Source: Adiantum capillus-veneris (Eukaryota; Streptophyta; Polypodiopsida; Polypodiales; Pteridaceae). Taken from it: a stretch of DNA of 64,000 bases. The DNA is taken from assembly GCA_014529385.2 (NCBI GenBank), contig CM043945.1, positions 152,063,741 to 152,127,740 of the forward strand. The letters are read 5' to 3'. Every line of letters begins with the position of its first letter. Within the stretch, counting starts at the first letter, position 1. This document shows, piece after piece, positions 30,469 to 41,615 of the stretch. The notes beneath the pieces are model-generated. The model was not told where the DNA came from and ran no database searches. It saw only the letters and a list, made by a program, of their open reading frames with translations. Both the position numbers and the translations under genes were made by a program.

Positions 30469-31000
30469 TTAGAGGACACTTTGAACCTCTTTTGGTAGGG
30501 TTGAATGGGCAAGAGCAATGGAAAGGGCCACTACTCTTTGGCTTAGGAAGTGGGTGGTGTGGGTTTCCCTACCTAGTTTAAATTTGATCTGAAAATTGAA
30601 CTCTTGTAGAAGTCGTACCCATGCTTTTGCTGCATGTTGAGATCTGGCTGGGTTAAAATCCACTTCAAACTTTTATCTTCTCAAACATCTATCCTTAAAG
30701 ATGGTGTTGCCACTTCTTAAGGGCATGGACCATAGCTAGTAGTTTGAGATCATGAGTGGGATAATTCTTTTCATGAAAGAGGATTGAGAAGTTCAATGAC
30801 ATACTATTGGGTAGATAAACCCATGATCAAGTAATTAAGTTAGTTGATTCTCAAGTTCTAGTTCTTTTAGCACTGCCATCTTGTAAGGGGTTTTAACAAT
30901 GGACTAGATAATCAAGACTAACTTGATTTCATGTACCAAACCTCTTGAAGGCTGGAGTTTTGTCAGTTCTTTTGGAAATGTATCTTGATACCTTTTAGGG
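30469..31000 (-). pseudogene. RT start and RNase H remnant of element E
   Basis: The piece 30663-30469 reads FNPARSQHAAKAWVRLLQEF then FQIKFKLGRETHTTHFLSQR, the C-terminal RNase H and its tail. Before it lie a short RT N-terminal remnant (LLDHGFIYPI near 30815) and a WRHYL-like scrap; the RT palm is deleted. No catalytic function. Confidence 0.65.
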
Positions 31001-31077
31001 TCAAAGCCATCTTTTTCCTTCTCGCGTTTGTTTAACTTGATGACATAAATGGATAGACCTTCCTCAAGTCCCTTGAC

Positions 31078-32000
31078 CAATTGATTAATCTTAACTATTC
31101 TAAGAGGAACCTCGTCCTTTTTGCCTTACACTTGTATTCTATCACCTTTAACTGTATCAAATGTTACATTTCCTTGATTTCCATAATTAATTTCTCTTGA
31201 TTTTTGCTCAACCAATCCATCCCTAAAGTTCCTTATAATTTTCATCTTGAGTACAAGAGATTAACATGGCCTCTTTATTTGCCATGAAGTAACATTTGGA
31301 TGAATAGATACATGCCATGTGTGCAAGCATGGTGGGTGTGTAAGAGTGGTCAAAGAATGATTTTCCCCCTAAAAAGGGAGAGGACAAATTTATAATTTTT
31401 GGCCTTCCATATGTCCTTCGATTTGAGCGGAGATTATAGATCTAGATTCTACACGCTGTTCTCTTTCCATAGATATGTTGCATGATATACTTTTGCCCAC
31501 TAGATTTTAAATTTCATTTTGGGGGAAACTTTGAATTCATATAACTAGCCAGCTTACTTGTTTGAATTCAAAAGTTTTCCTTTGATTGCTTTCTTAATAC
31601 TAAAGGTTTGGCTCCCTTAAAAGGCAAAATAAAGAGGCCCTCCTAGCCTGCATTCTCTTCTTAATTCGTGACCAATTGATTAACCTTAACTATTCTAAGA
31701 GGACCCTCATCCCTTTTGCCTTACAATTGTATTCTATTACCTTTAAGCGTATCAGATATTACATTTTCTTGATTGAAACGAATAACTTATCTTGATTTTT
31801 TCTCAACCAATCAATCCCTAAAATTCCTTATAATTTTTATCTTGAGTACACAAAATTGATGAGAACTAGAATGACCTTTGAGATGAAATAGAAGGTCAAA
31901 ATCTTCCTTGTCTACGAGAATAGTGGACCCATTGGCCAATGATTGTCTCAACTCTTTTACCATGAGCTGAGTCTGGGTTGCAATACATTAATGAGATGAA
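31078..32000 (-). pseudogene. Protease remnant of element E with a duplicated segment
   Basis: Minus-strand text around 31840-31800 reads GILGIDWLRKNQDKL, the ILGxDWL end of gypsy protease. Before it lies LMVKELRQSLANGSTILVD. A segment of about 180 bp at 31078-31260 repeats that at 31673-31855 (start gaccaattgattaa) with some 15% differences, so the protease end was duplicated about 595 bp apart. Confidence 0.6.
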
Positions 32001-34472
32001 ATTAATTTGAACAAACAAGATTCATTATTTCTTTGTTTTCTCAACATCTTAATTTTCAAAATGATATTATTAACTCTAATTTAGTTACAAAAATTCGTTA
32101 CAAATAGTTGCAAATAGTGAACTCCCTTGTGAGTGTGCATTTTTTAGGTCATTCACACCTTTTTTATTATAAAATATTTAAGTTCCTTTTTCCTTTAGTA
32201 ACATTAAATCTATCTATCTTTCAAGAAGTCACATATACTTCCCTATGCATATCCCTATCCTTGTCTGAGGACTTGCATGCCTTGTCTTCTCCACCATGTG
32301 TGGAGGTGATGCCTTCACACAATTTTCAATTCTTATTTTTCTTTGTCTTTCTTGGGAAAGTCTTAAAACAAATATCTAATTTATGTTCCATTTTAAAAAA
32401 ACTTAAGAAGAGCAACTCTTCAGTTGATGTGGGCGTGTGAGATAGCCCATTAGGTTCCTAGCCTTTGCAAGATCCTTTTTACCAAAAAATTAGAAGAGTT
32501 CCTCAATTAATCAAATATTCCTCCCTTATTCAACCCCTTCTTGGACCCATTTTTTTTCTCCTTTCTTGTTGGTATCATACTTACTTGGAATATGACGATT
32601 TTCAGACACATCCGCATGTCCTCCCACCTGTTTGAGACTCACACACATCCAATCCTAATCAATGGTGCTAAATGATCCCCGAGCTTGAAAGTAAACCAAA
32701 GATTATCAATCCTAGCAAGAAAAGACCATCCCTCATTGCGTTCCATAGGTAAACACTTGCACTAGCTTTTTTCCAAACATTTAAGAAAAATTTCACACTT
32801 AGAACTTCTATGTTATGCTAGGACTATCCATATCAAATCTTCTTGGTGCAATTGGAAACCTAATTGAAATTTAGACTTGATTCATTGAGTTATAGTACCA
32901 CATTTCTTGTTTTATTTTAATGTATATTCAAAGAAGACCTTAAGAAAACAACGAGTTTCTTGGGAGTTAAGGTTTTGTCTCAATGTATATCCCTAGTTTT
33001 TCTTTTTGCATCACTTGCCATCCATGGGGTATCTCCATGAAAGTGGTTAAAGTTTTATGTTCAAGCAACAAGGTCATCACTTCTGTGAAGCTATCCTCTT
33101 GCCTCCCCCCCCGCCCCTTAGTAATTGCAAAAGAAACTTGAAATTAGACAAACTTAAAATGAACAATGCATATGGTATTGGTAATGGTTTTTGATCTGGT
33201 GCAAATCATGACTTGTGATAGCAAAACTTTAGAGCGTACTTACTCATAATGTCATTTAGTATTAATGGTTGGTGGAGCAATAATAGAGCGTGAAAATCCA
33301 ATGAATGATGGTGTAAGAGTAGAATGCACATTTCTTATGAGTAATCATGCTAGTGTGGTGAGAATCGATCATGGAATTGACATGCTTTCAATCAACAATT
33401 TTTTTCACTTAGATAGTTTTTAGACATACCTTTATTTTGGTGGAGAGGATTCAACCATGAAGGAAGGAGAGAATTAAGAATTTGAGAACTTTTCAAGGGA
33501 CAAGAGAGGAAGTATAACCTTATGTGGAATGGAAATCCATTTTCCAAAAAAGAAACATCAAATTATGATCAATTAACTTTAAATCTATTTTTCTCAATTC
33601 TTGGACTCTAGTTCAAGGCATAAATCTTTCCCTAATCCTGCATGCTTACTTTGTAGCAAGGAAATTCCCATCCCTTTGTTAACTTGAATGCATAATCAAG
33701 AAAGCTTTGTAAGCATTTCTTGAGAGAGTTAGAAAATTATTTAAGAAGTTTTATTTTTTCTAAAAATAGCAGCTAGAATAATAATGTCCCTTTTAAAAAT
33801 AAATTTAGTTCAAAATTAGCATTTTTGAAAAAGTCAATGTTCAATTGCCTATAGTTTATGACAATTATCTCTATTAAATAATTTAGATAGTAAATCAAAA
33901 CAAGCAAATCAATAGTAACTCATATATTAAATAGAAAGAAGACTAGTAAGAGGTTTTGCAAGGTTATTAGGCATATATGGATGAAGAGAGTGCTTTCTAC
34001 TTTCTCTAAGCCATATTAGCCTTGTAATCTAAAGAACTTGAATCAACACAAGTTAAAAGTACATAATAGTTAGCGGGTTAACAATGTAATTAATTTAAAA
34101 TAAAAAAGCGATATAGTCAAAAGGAGTAGCACAAATTTCTAGCTTATGGACATATATCTCTGACTTTGACCCATACTAATTTTTAATTCTTGTTTGTTAC
34201 AATCTTGTGGTTAGTAGGTGTGAGTATTTCGTGATCTGATTCCTTTATGGTGAAAAACACCTATATATACACCTAATTGTCAATCTTAACCACAATTTGA
34301 CTCAGAGTAATGAGAATGGTTGCAAAAACACAACATATGTGACCATCTTACGTAGCTAAGTGCGTTTCTAAACAGTACATTGGAGATCAAGAGATGTGTA
34401 TGCGTATGTCTCAATCTTCAAACAAGCTTTGAGAGGTGAACAAATTGGATCTCTATGCTAACATTGGAAAGA
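32001..34472. other. AT-rich stretch without recognisable gene
   Basis: Only short chance ORFs (the longest 110 residues, low complexity). It may contain the gag part or LTR of element E, or older sequence. No repeats with clear period were seen. A C-run (ccccccccgcccc) is at 33105. Confidence 0.5.
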
Positions 34473-34479
34473 CACTATA

Positions 34480-34730
34480 ACATGTCGCGCAAAAATCGAT
34501 GCAAATATTGATGAGACAAAGCTTCTTTTAAATATAAAATTCCTTGGAATAAGCATCGTAATAAACGCTGGTATCATAGCATCGGTATATGCACTGGTAA
34601 TGATCGTCGAAATGTACGTTGTTACATGCCTCGGAATACACACCGTTTTTTGCATCAAAATATGCGTAATTATCTGCGTTGAAAATATTTTCTTATATTG
34701 ACGCTTGTTCCAAGATCCATACCAGCACGT
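34480..34730. repeat. Probable left subterminal repeats of CACTA 2
   Basis: Short diverged motifs (gcatcgtaataaacgctgg, gcatcggtatatgcactgg, cctcggaatacacacc) recur every 20-35 bp, resembling gatacatcggaacaagtg near the other end (55940-56010). Confidence 0.45.
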
Positions 34731-36202
34731 GTATCGACCAACGACAAAATCTGCAAAAAAAATTTTGACCAGAGAGGGTTGGAAACTGATGCTGCATATA
34801 CTGCAGCAATCAAAAACAGCCCTCTCTACCCAAAAGAAGAGTGCACAAGCAACCACACTCCATCTACAAGTTGACGCTAAAGAGCGAGTGTATATAGATT
34901 AACAAAACTGTAAAAAGAACAAAACCACAAAATCAAAAGCTTAATCAAAAGCATAAACATAACGTCGACTCCTAAACCATAGGCACAACGACATAAAGAT
35001 TTTATAAACATAATTAAAACATGATTCAAAAACTACAAAACCATAAACATAATCCACTTCCCATACCATAACCATTATCATAACTTTCTTGTCATACCAT
35101 AACCATAATAACCATACCATTGATAGCCATTTTTCGGCGCTCCGTAATTGTCATAGTGAGTTACTCCACCCTACCAAAATCACCTAAACACTGTGGCTAT
35201 TCTTACCTTTTCATTGTACATAGGCATGTGTGAGTTAGGGGGCTTTTCCCATATCTTCTTAAAACCCTCAGCTAGCTAGTCACTGGGCTAGTTGATCCAA
35301 AAAAATAAATAAAATCAAAAAATAAAATATATTATGGCCCATTTGTGTGTAAATACTGCATTGTCTATATGGCCTAAATATAGGGATTTTTATAATTATT
35401 TTGGTATTTTATTTAAAGATTTATACTTAGGTGTGTGTTTTAGCAAACCTGTGTATACCTTCTTTCATCCTCTTACACCATAAGTATATTTTTTGCCAAT
35501 GTGTACATACTCTAACCTCATATTTTTCTTTTATACAAATCACTCCCACATTTTCATCCTCACCCTTGTCAAAACAAAAATTGATTTCTACTCTCTTAGT
35601 CACATTTATTATATTATTTACTTGCATACCTTTTCCTCTTTCACCCAAAATAATATAAAGAGGGACCATATCATATGATTCCAATATCTTTACATATCTA
35701 TAATTCCTCCATATTTTTTAATTATTTTTTACTCATTATTTTAACACCATGTGCTCATTGAGCTAAAATCCATGAATAGTCCATACACTAGTTCCACCAT
35801 GTATATATATACACTACTCCCACCATGTATGTATTGCTTTATTCACCAATAATCCTCCTCCATGCATGTGTAAAGGACAACTTGGATGCCTTGTATTATG
35901 ATATGACAAAGGAGGGGCTCGGTCTTGGATGCATTGTACAAATTCAACAAGGAGGGGGCCACTAAAAGAATTTCGGAGGCATAAAAAACAGTCTTTTTGG
36001 TGGGATTTTTGGCACCCATCTCCACTCCGAATTTGGAGCGGCGGTCAAAAGAGAAAATGTGGACCAAAGGCTGAATAATCACCTCAAACCTTTTGGTGAT
36101 TTTTGGAGCAACCACCGGTGAGCTATGATGTTTTGAGTGGACCCCAGTCTGCCCACTTTTCTCACAAGTAGCCCATAGTCTTCTCTCACCTCTTTTCACA
36201 CT

Positions 36203-36243
<41 letters not shown>

Positions 36244-37724
36244 TACTCTCAATTCCTCACTCAAACCTGCACCTTCAATGGTTTCTCTCACCTTTTTCAC
36301 CATTAACCTCCCCTCTTACTCCCATAGGTCTCATATGAGCTCTCCATGTACATACACCATCTCTATGCCTCTCTCTATTACTTCCAAAGTACAATTCCAT
36401 CTTACCCTTTCTCTATATACATAAAATTCAGTATGTAAACCATGCTTAACCCTCTGCAAATCAAGAGATATCATCAACCAAATTACCATTTTTATTGCGA
36501 TAATCAACCTTGGCGGTGGTGGCACAAAGAAGAGAAGACAAAGAAGAAGATCGATAGTCATGTTGAGAACCTACACAAGTAAGTCAAAAACTTCTTCAAG
36601 CTTCACTATCACAAGGATTTCCTCACTTCATTCAACCATCCACCCCATTCTACCCATTGTAAATATATCATTAACTTTCTAGTGATTACTAACACTAACC
36701 ACTAACATACTGTGAGGTCCCTGCCCCTTTTTGAGAGGAGCGGAGTACCTTTGATAGGTCTCCAATCCTGAGAAAGAAAAACCAACGGACATTGCCTTAG
36801 CTACTATGTACGTAGCCACGGGCATGAACCGTTAGTGAAGGATTGGTCCTATCTCGCTATGGCGGAGCGTGACCATCATAACCCTATCTAAAAACTATCT
36901 ATAATCAATTATACCTAAAAATATAAATCTTAGAGTGACCAACCTGTGCGCTTTTTTCTCCATGTTTCAGAAGCACAACTGCCAAGGTTTGTCTCTTTTA
37001 AGATTTATGATTAAAAAAAAATTCTAGCGTTGGAAAGTTTCCCGACTCATCGGGTCCACCCGTCCATAGAAGGATACCGTCGAGGTATCATTCTCCCACT
37101 TTCCACACCACACTCACCCTTATTTTGTTATCTAATTACTACCACACTGTTTAAACATACATGTTCCTTTACTTTATTTATGATACTGGTTTGTTAAAAC
37201 AACCCTTCAAACAGTATTACAAACAATAGTTAAACAAGAAGTCGTCCAATTTTAAAACAACAACTCTTGGATTAGGTTCACTCAAGAATCTCTACTGACG
37301 CTATTATGTCCGATCAGTATATACATTATTTATAAAAACCCTTGTCCTCATGAGCGTCCCATATCGCTCGACAAGTATTCGTTGTGCTAATCTGGACGTA
37401 CTCCCGTCACAGCAACAACGATGCCAATCTGGGCATCATCCTCACGCCACGGTAAAACAAAACCGCAGTATCCAGCTGGGCTAATCTGGGTGTACTCCCA
37501 CCACAGGATCAGCGGTGCCATCCTGGGTGTCATCTCACGCCTCGGCAACTGCCACATAATACCAATGCTAATAAGTAGAGAGACTTGAGAGAAACCATAC
37601 CGAAGGTTTTAGACAAACATTATTTCCTATAGCAACCAGTTTAACCAGACAATCTTTCCTACTTGTCAAACATATGACAAGTTTCTTGGGGTTAAGCCCC
37701 GTGGTTTCGGTCCGTGTTTTCTTT

Positions 37725-37910
37725 TCATAAGGTAAATAATATATTCCTATGGTCTCGCATATGCAATGATGCATAGCTTGAAACTGCAATACTAACATGT
37801 ACCATAGCTCTGATTCGTGGAGACATAGCATTTTCCGCAGGGATTTCACCGTTACTTGTACTAGCTTCATGATCATTAGCGCCTTGTGTTCGAGCACGCT
37901 TTGGAGCCAT
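37725..37910 (-). CDS. 61-residue mini ORF of insertion F (MAPKR type)
   Basis: ATG at 37910, open to 37725. It starts MAPKRARTQGANDHEASTSN and then becomes unstructured polar text. The start matches the mini ORF of element D (MAPKRTRAND). No domain. Probably a gag stump. Confidence 0.45.
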   Translation of the reverse strand: MAPKRARTQGANDHEASTSNGEIPAENAMSPRIRAMVHVSIAVSSYASLHMRDHRNILFTL

Positions 37911-38334
37911 TTTTTTGTACTACACTTATGTTATATACTTAGAACTTTAAATTGATCAATTTCCCTAGTAATCTCCTTGTTTTCAAAGAGAGTCTGTAAT
38001 TTGAACCCTCGTCAACTCGGATTCACACTTAGTGTTGTTGTTCTACATCTAATTTCTATACATAAAATATTTTCTAATCTTAATTAATCAAAAATTAAGT
38101 GTGTAAATTACGAGTGAAAGTTTAGGATTGCATTACTTTTATGCATCATGACATTTCTAATCCAATTCTATACTTTAACTAAATCAATTTTTAGTATTAT
38201 TCAAAATTCTATTTAACCTAATTGACAATAACATTGGTGAATGAGAATTTCATCATGTATAATAAGAATATGATGAGTTCTCTTATGTATTAACTTTCAA
38301 TTAACAATATATAAGTTAATAGTGAAGATGTACT

Positions 38335-39135
38335 AACTAGAGAGAGTAGGTATACTTAGAGAGATTAGAGTAAGAGAAAACATATACACACATCTTTTCT
38401 AAAGTTAATTGAATCTTACTATCCATTAGAAAGATTAGAGTAAAAGAGAACACACACACATACTTTTCTAAAGTTAATTGAATCTTACTATCGATTAGAA
38501 AGATTAGAGTAAAAGAGAACACACACACATACTTTTCTAAAGCTAATTGAATCTGACCAATCTATTAGAGAGATTAGAGTAAAAGATAACACACACACAC
38601 ACACACACACACATATCCTTCTTAAAGCTAATGGAATCTTACTAATCTATTAGAAGATTAGAATAATAGATAGCACACACACACACATAACTAATTGAAT
38701 CTTACTAATCTACTAGAGAGATTAGAGTAAAAGATAACACACACACACATATCCTTCTTAAAGCTAATTGAATCTTACTAATCTATTAGAAGATTAGAGT
38801 AATATATAGCACACACACACACACATAACTAATTGAATCTTACTTATCTATTAGAGTAAGAGATAGCACACACACACACACACATAACGAATTGAATCTT
38901 ACTAATCCATTAGAGATTAGAGTAAGAGATAGCACACATACACATAGCTAATTGAATCTTACTAATCTATTAGAGAAATTAGAGTAATAGATAGCACACA
39001 CACACACATAACTAATTGAATCTTACTAATCCATTAGAGATTAGAGTAAGAGATAGCACACATACACATAGCTAATTGAATCTTACTAATCTATTAGAGA
39101 GATTAGAGTAAGAGATAGCACACATACATCATTCC
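38335..39135. repeat. Tandem array in F, unit about 60-80 bp with AC runs
   Basis: The unit is built on attgaatcttactaatctat, tagagagattagagtaagag and a variable (ac)n run; about eleven copies, with AC lengths from 3 to 12 repeats. Confidence 0.9.
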
Positions 39136-39291
39136 TAAAGTTAATTGAATGCTTAATTAATACGCACCTTATTAGTCCACTAGAGTTTTTGCTCTCTTAG
39201 TGGTTTGTGGACGCCTTCTCTCTAAGAGAAGTGGCAGCACTTCGTAAGTGCTATAGAGGCAATCTCTATGTCTAAAGTGTGAGCATGGATG

Positions 39292-39304
39292 CTCTATTTA
39301 TAAC
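39292..39304 (-). promoter_or_regulatory. TATA box of insertion F
   Basis: The minus strand reads TTATAAATAGAGC, followed by GC-richer leader text before the tandem array, the same arrangement as TATAAATA at 23807 in element D. Confidence 0.5.
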
Positions 39305-39966
39305 AGAAAGAAAAACGTCCAACTTTTTTTTCAAAAAAAAATATTTTTTAATTTTTTTTAATAAAAAATATTTTTTAATTTTTTTCCAAAAATCATACCC
39401 GCATTTTTGGTACCCATGAGCTTGACCACTTTGTCATTATCATCAAAAGATAAGGCCACACAAGCCCCCCTCATTAAGATTAGTCAAGAGTAGCTTCTCC
39501 TTTTTCATGTGAGAGTGTGTCCCACTTTGTCCCCTCCTATGTGATCCATGTGCCTTCATTTGTCATCCCTGTGTATTCTTTTGTCTTTATAATTATTTTA
39601 TTTATTTCCTTAATGATAATTTACTTTACATTTTTTAAGTTAAACTTTACAGTCTTATATTAACTGTACAGTAGTAAAAGTAAAATTCTACAATCAGTAA
39701 ATAAGTCTTGCAATAAGTTAGTTAGTGATTCATATAGCTAAACATGTCAAAATTTTGTAGTGTAAATTTCAATTTTTAGGTTTTCTAAACCTACGATTCA
39801 TAATTTGAACTCGAATATCTTAAATAAGGAGTGATGGTTCAAAAAAATACAAATGCGTAATAGAACTTGTGTGCAATTTGAAAGTAGAGACCTTACACAT
39901 ACTAACACAAAATAGCCATTGACCTAACCATAAAAGACACCTCACCTCAAGACATGTGCATAGTAA

Positions 39967-39998
<32 letters not shown>

Positions 39999-40181
39999 CC
40001 CTTTTTTAAAACTCTACTTTCACCTTATCTACTATCAATAATACTCTCTTTTGAGCCCACATCCACGACTCAAGCAGACAAAGAAGGCTCGCAATGTTTT
40101 GATATTCAGAAAAAATCATAATCTTGATTTGTTAGCTTGTAAATTAGGATTTCCAATAATCTTAATGAGGGGTCTTCAACC

Positions 40182-40189
40182 TATAAGTA
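40182..40189 (+). promoter_or_regulatory. TATA box of left LTR of C
   Basis: cctataagtaggcccctctcc; the right LTR has cctataaataggcccctctc at the same place. Transcription would start near 40212. An AATAAA lies 200 bp downstream. Confidence 0.6.
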
Positions 40190-41096
40190 GGCCCCTCTCC
40201 TTCTTGTAAAACAACCTCCAATATCTCACATAGCACCCCAACGCTCTATGCGTGAGGAGAGACTTAGGTGTAGCAACCACTTTGTGAGCTTCACTCTTGG
40301 TGTGAGAGAATCTTTCAAGCTACACATTGCAAGTGAGAGAGCGTGAGTTCAAAATCTCAAAACCACTATTGTATATGTTCCTCCATCATCAATAAAGTGA
40401 GGTTTGGTGCATCAAAGGCGTGATTCGACGTTCAAATCTTCGTCCTTCCACTTGTGCGATACGGTTTAGTGAATTCAAGGTGACTTGTGTACTTTGAGTT
40501 TTATCGTTTATCTTGTTTTAGAAAGTGTTTTAGTGTGTTTTCATTGCCAATTTTGTGTCCATTGTAAGAGGATATTGTGGTGAGAGGTCTCCCACACCCT
40601 AAGACAGTGTGTGTGTGTGTTGGCAATGTTTAGCATTCACTAAGCATTGAGTGAGTTTTGTACAAGCTCTACGATAGCAACATAACGAACCATCTCCATT
40701 TGCAAGTCACAAATAAGGTATTACGCAAGATCCATTCCTCTCTCTCTTCCCTTTGGTCTAGCTCTCTCTGGCCCATTTTATGTGAGTCTTGGTGTGAGGT
40801 TTCTTGTGTGTGTTTTGTGGCTCATCCTCTTGGTTGTGCCAAAATCTCTCTTGCGTCCTAGTTCGCATACCATAACTAGGTGGTTCCCCTTCATTTGTTT
40901 GGCTGTGGGTTTGTTGTTGTTGTTTCTTGCTTGTGGTTGCCCCAGCCCCAATTGAGCAGCACGGGAGCCTTGAGAGGTGTTTAGAGGTCGCCTCTCTTGT
41001 TTCCTGCCCCTGACCGCCTCAAATTGATGCCCCCACTGAGGACGGCTTGTGTATGTTTTGTGTAGGCTCAACCTTTAGCATAATCAAGTAGCTTGC

Positions 41097-41327
41097 ATGA
41101 ATCACGAGAATTTGTATGATCCTTTTATTCCCATTGCAAGGCAAAAGGTACACATAAGTGTTAGTACTAAGTTACAATTTCAACGAGTAATTCGTAGAAT
41201 TTTGGGCCCTCGTAGGTTGGCCGAGATAAACGCTTCAGTAAATTCTTTTATTTTACCTCTTATTAGGTACAACCTTAGTTTGGATGTCTATATTTTTGTT
41301 TTTTTTAAAGAATTAAGTCATGCATAG
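41097..41327 (+). CDS. Leader mini protein X of element C (76 residues), unknown family
   Basis: ATG at 41097, 75 bp after the LTR end. It starts MNHENLYDPFIPIARQKVHI and has a repeat-like core: ISVSTKLQFQRVIRRILGPR, EINASVNSFILPLIRY and SLDVYIFVFF. The same protein occurs in insertion G as MNQEDSYSQLIPIARQ (50010-50223). A hand alignment of about 60 codons shows roughly 29 synonymous and 20 amino-acid changes, an excess of silent change that suggests protein-level selection. The core is also distantly similar to protein Y just downstream, so X and Y are paralogous units. I do not recognise the fold; no signal peptide is evident. Confidence 0.55.
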   Translation: MNHENLYDPFIPIARQKVHISVSTKLQFQRVIRRILGPRRLAEINASVNSFILPLIRYNLSLDVYIFVFFKELSHA

Positions 41328-41330
41328 ACC

Positions 41331-41549
41331 ATGGATAATGGCCCAGGAATAGAGGTTTTCTCCTTCCATTTCACTCCACACATTAGAGTAAACATTGCAA
41401 TTAGTAGAAAAATCCATTTTCAACAACGTATCGTGTTCATGTTTGGTGTCCAAAGAGTAGGAGAAATTCTTGCGTCACCAAACCCTGTCATCCTACCTCT
41501 TATTGATTATCATAGGTCATTTGATGTGAAGATTTTTATTTTGTTGTAG
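41331..41549 (+). CDS. Leader mini protein Y of element C (72 residues), paralogue of X
   Basis: ATG at 41331, 3 bp after the stop of X. It starts MDNGPGIEVFSFHF and the core reads IRVNIAISRKIHFQQRIVF, VGEILASPNPVILPLIDYH and SFDVKIFIL. Positions shared with X include FQ-R, G--R, EI-AS-N, ILPLI-Y and S-DV-IF. The copy in insertion G precedes X rather than following it. It sits between the LTR and gag, where plant retroelements normally have only an untranslated leader. Function unknown. Confidence 0.55.
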   Translation: MDNGPGIEVFSFHFTPHIRVNIAISRKIHFQQRIVFMFGVQRVGEILASPNPVILPLIDYHRSFDVKIFILL

Positions 41550-41615
41550 CATAGATTGCAATTTAGAAAATATTATTGAAAAAACAAAAACGCGCGTCAC
41601 TTTGAAATCAATTCA

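Larger units (their letters stand above)
28590..32000 (-). mobile_element. Decayed gypsy element E (pol remnants)
   Basis: On the minus strand, from 32000 down, pieces of protease, RT, RNase H and integrase appear in the gypsy order, each in a few tens of codons with many stops and frame changes. No LTRs were recognised. It is much older than elements A, C or the copia element. Confidence 0.7.
36711..39897 (-). mobile_element. Insertion F in left LTR: TG...CA ends, duplication CATAC
   Basis: Absence from the right LTR defines the ends exactly. CATAC flanks both sides (36706-36710, 39898-39902). The termini TGTGAGGTC and GACCTTACA are imperfect inverted repeats of the LTR type. On the minus strand it has a TATA box near 39300, a tandem array (39135-38335), a MAPKR mini ORF (37910) and a tail homologous to element D. 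No internal LTR pair was found, so it is either a solo LTR that contains an ORF or a non-autonomous unit. Confidence 0.85.
35121..41021 (+). repeat. Left (5') LTR of element C, interrupted by F
   Basis: Without F and its duplication it is about 2.7 kb. It starts tgatagccatttttcggc and ends ctgaccgcctca. It contains an AC microsatellite (36207-36242), a TATA box at 40182 and an AATAAA at about 40388, so U3-R-U5 order is readable. It differs from the right LTR at roughly 5-7% of positions in the first 80 bp compared by eye. Confidence 0.9.

Noticed and set aside
32108-32440. 110-residue plus-strand ORF
   Set aside because: Phenylalanine/leucine/serine-rich chance reading in AT-rich DNA, no domain and no homologue within the window.
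38335-39135. CRISPR-like array in insertion F
   Set aside because: Direct repeats have variable length, contain AC microsatellites, have no unique spacers, and the context is plant transposon DNA.
40658-40861. 67-residue ORF present in both LTRs of element C (also 51600-51803)
   Set aside because: Its presence twice is explained by the LTR duplication; it lies in R/U5 with no sign of selection.
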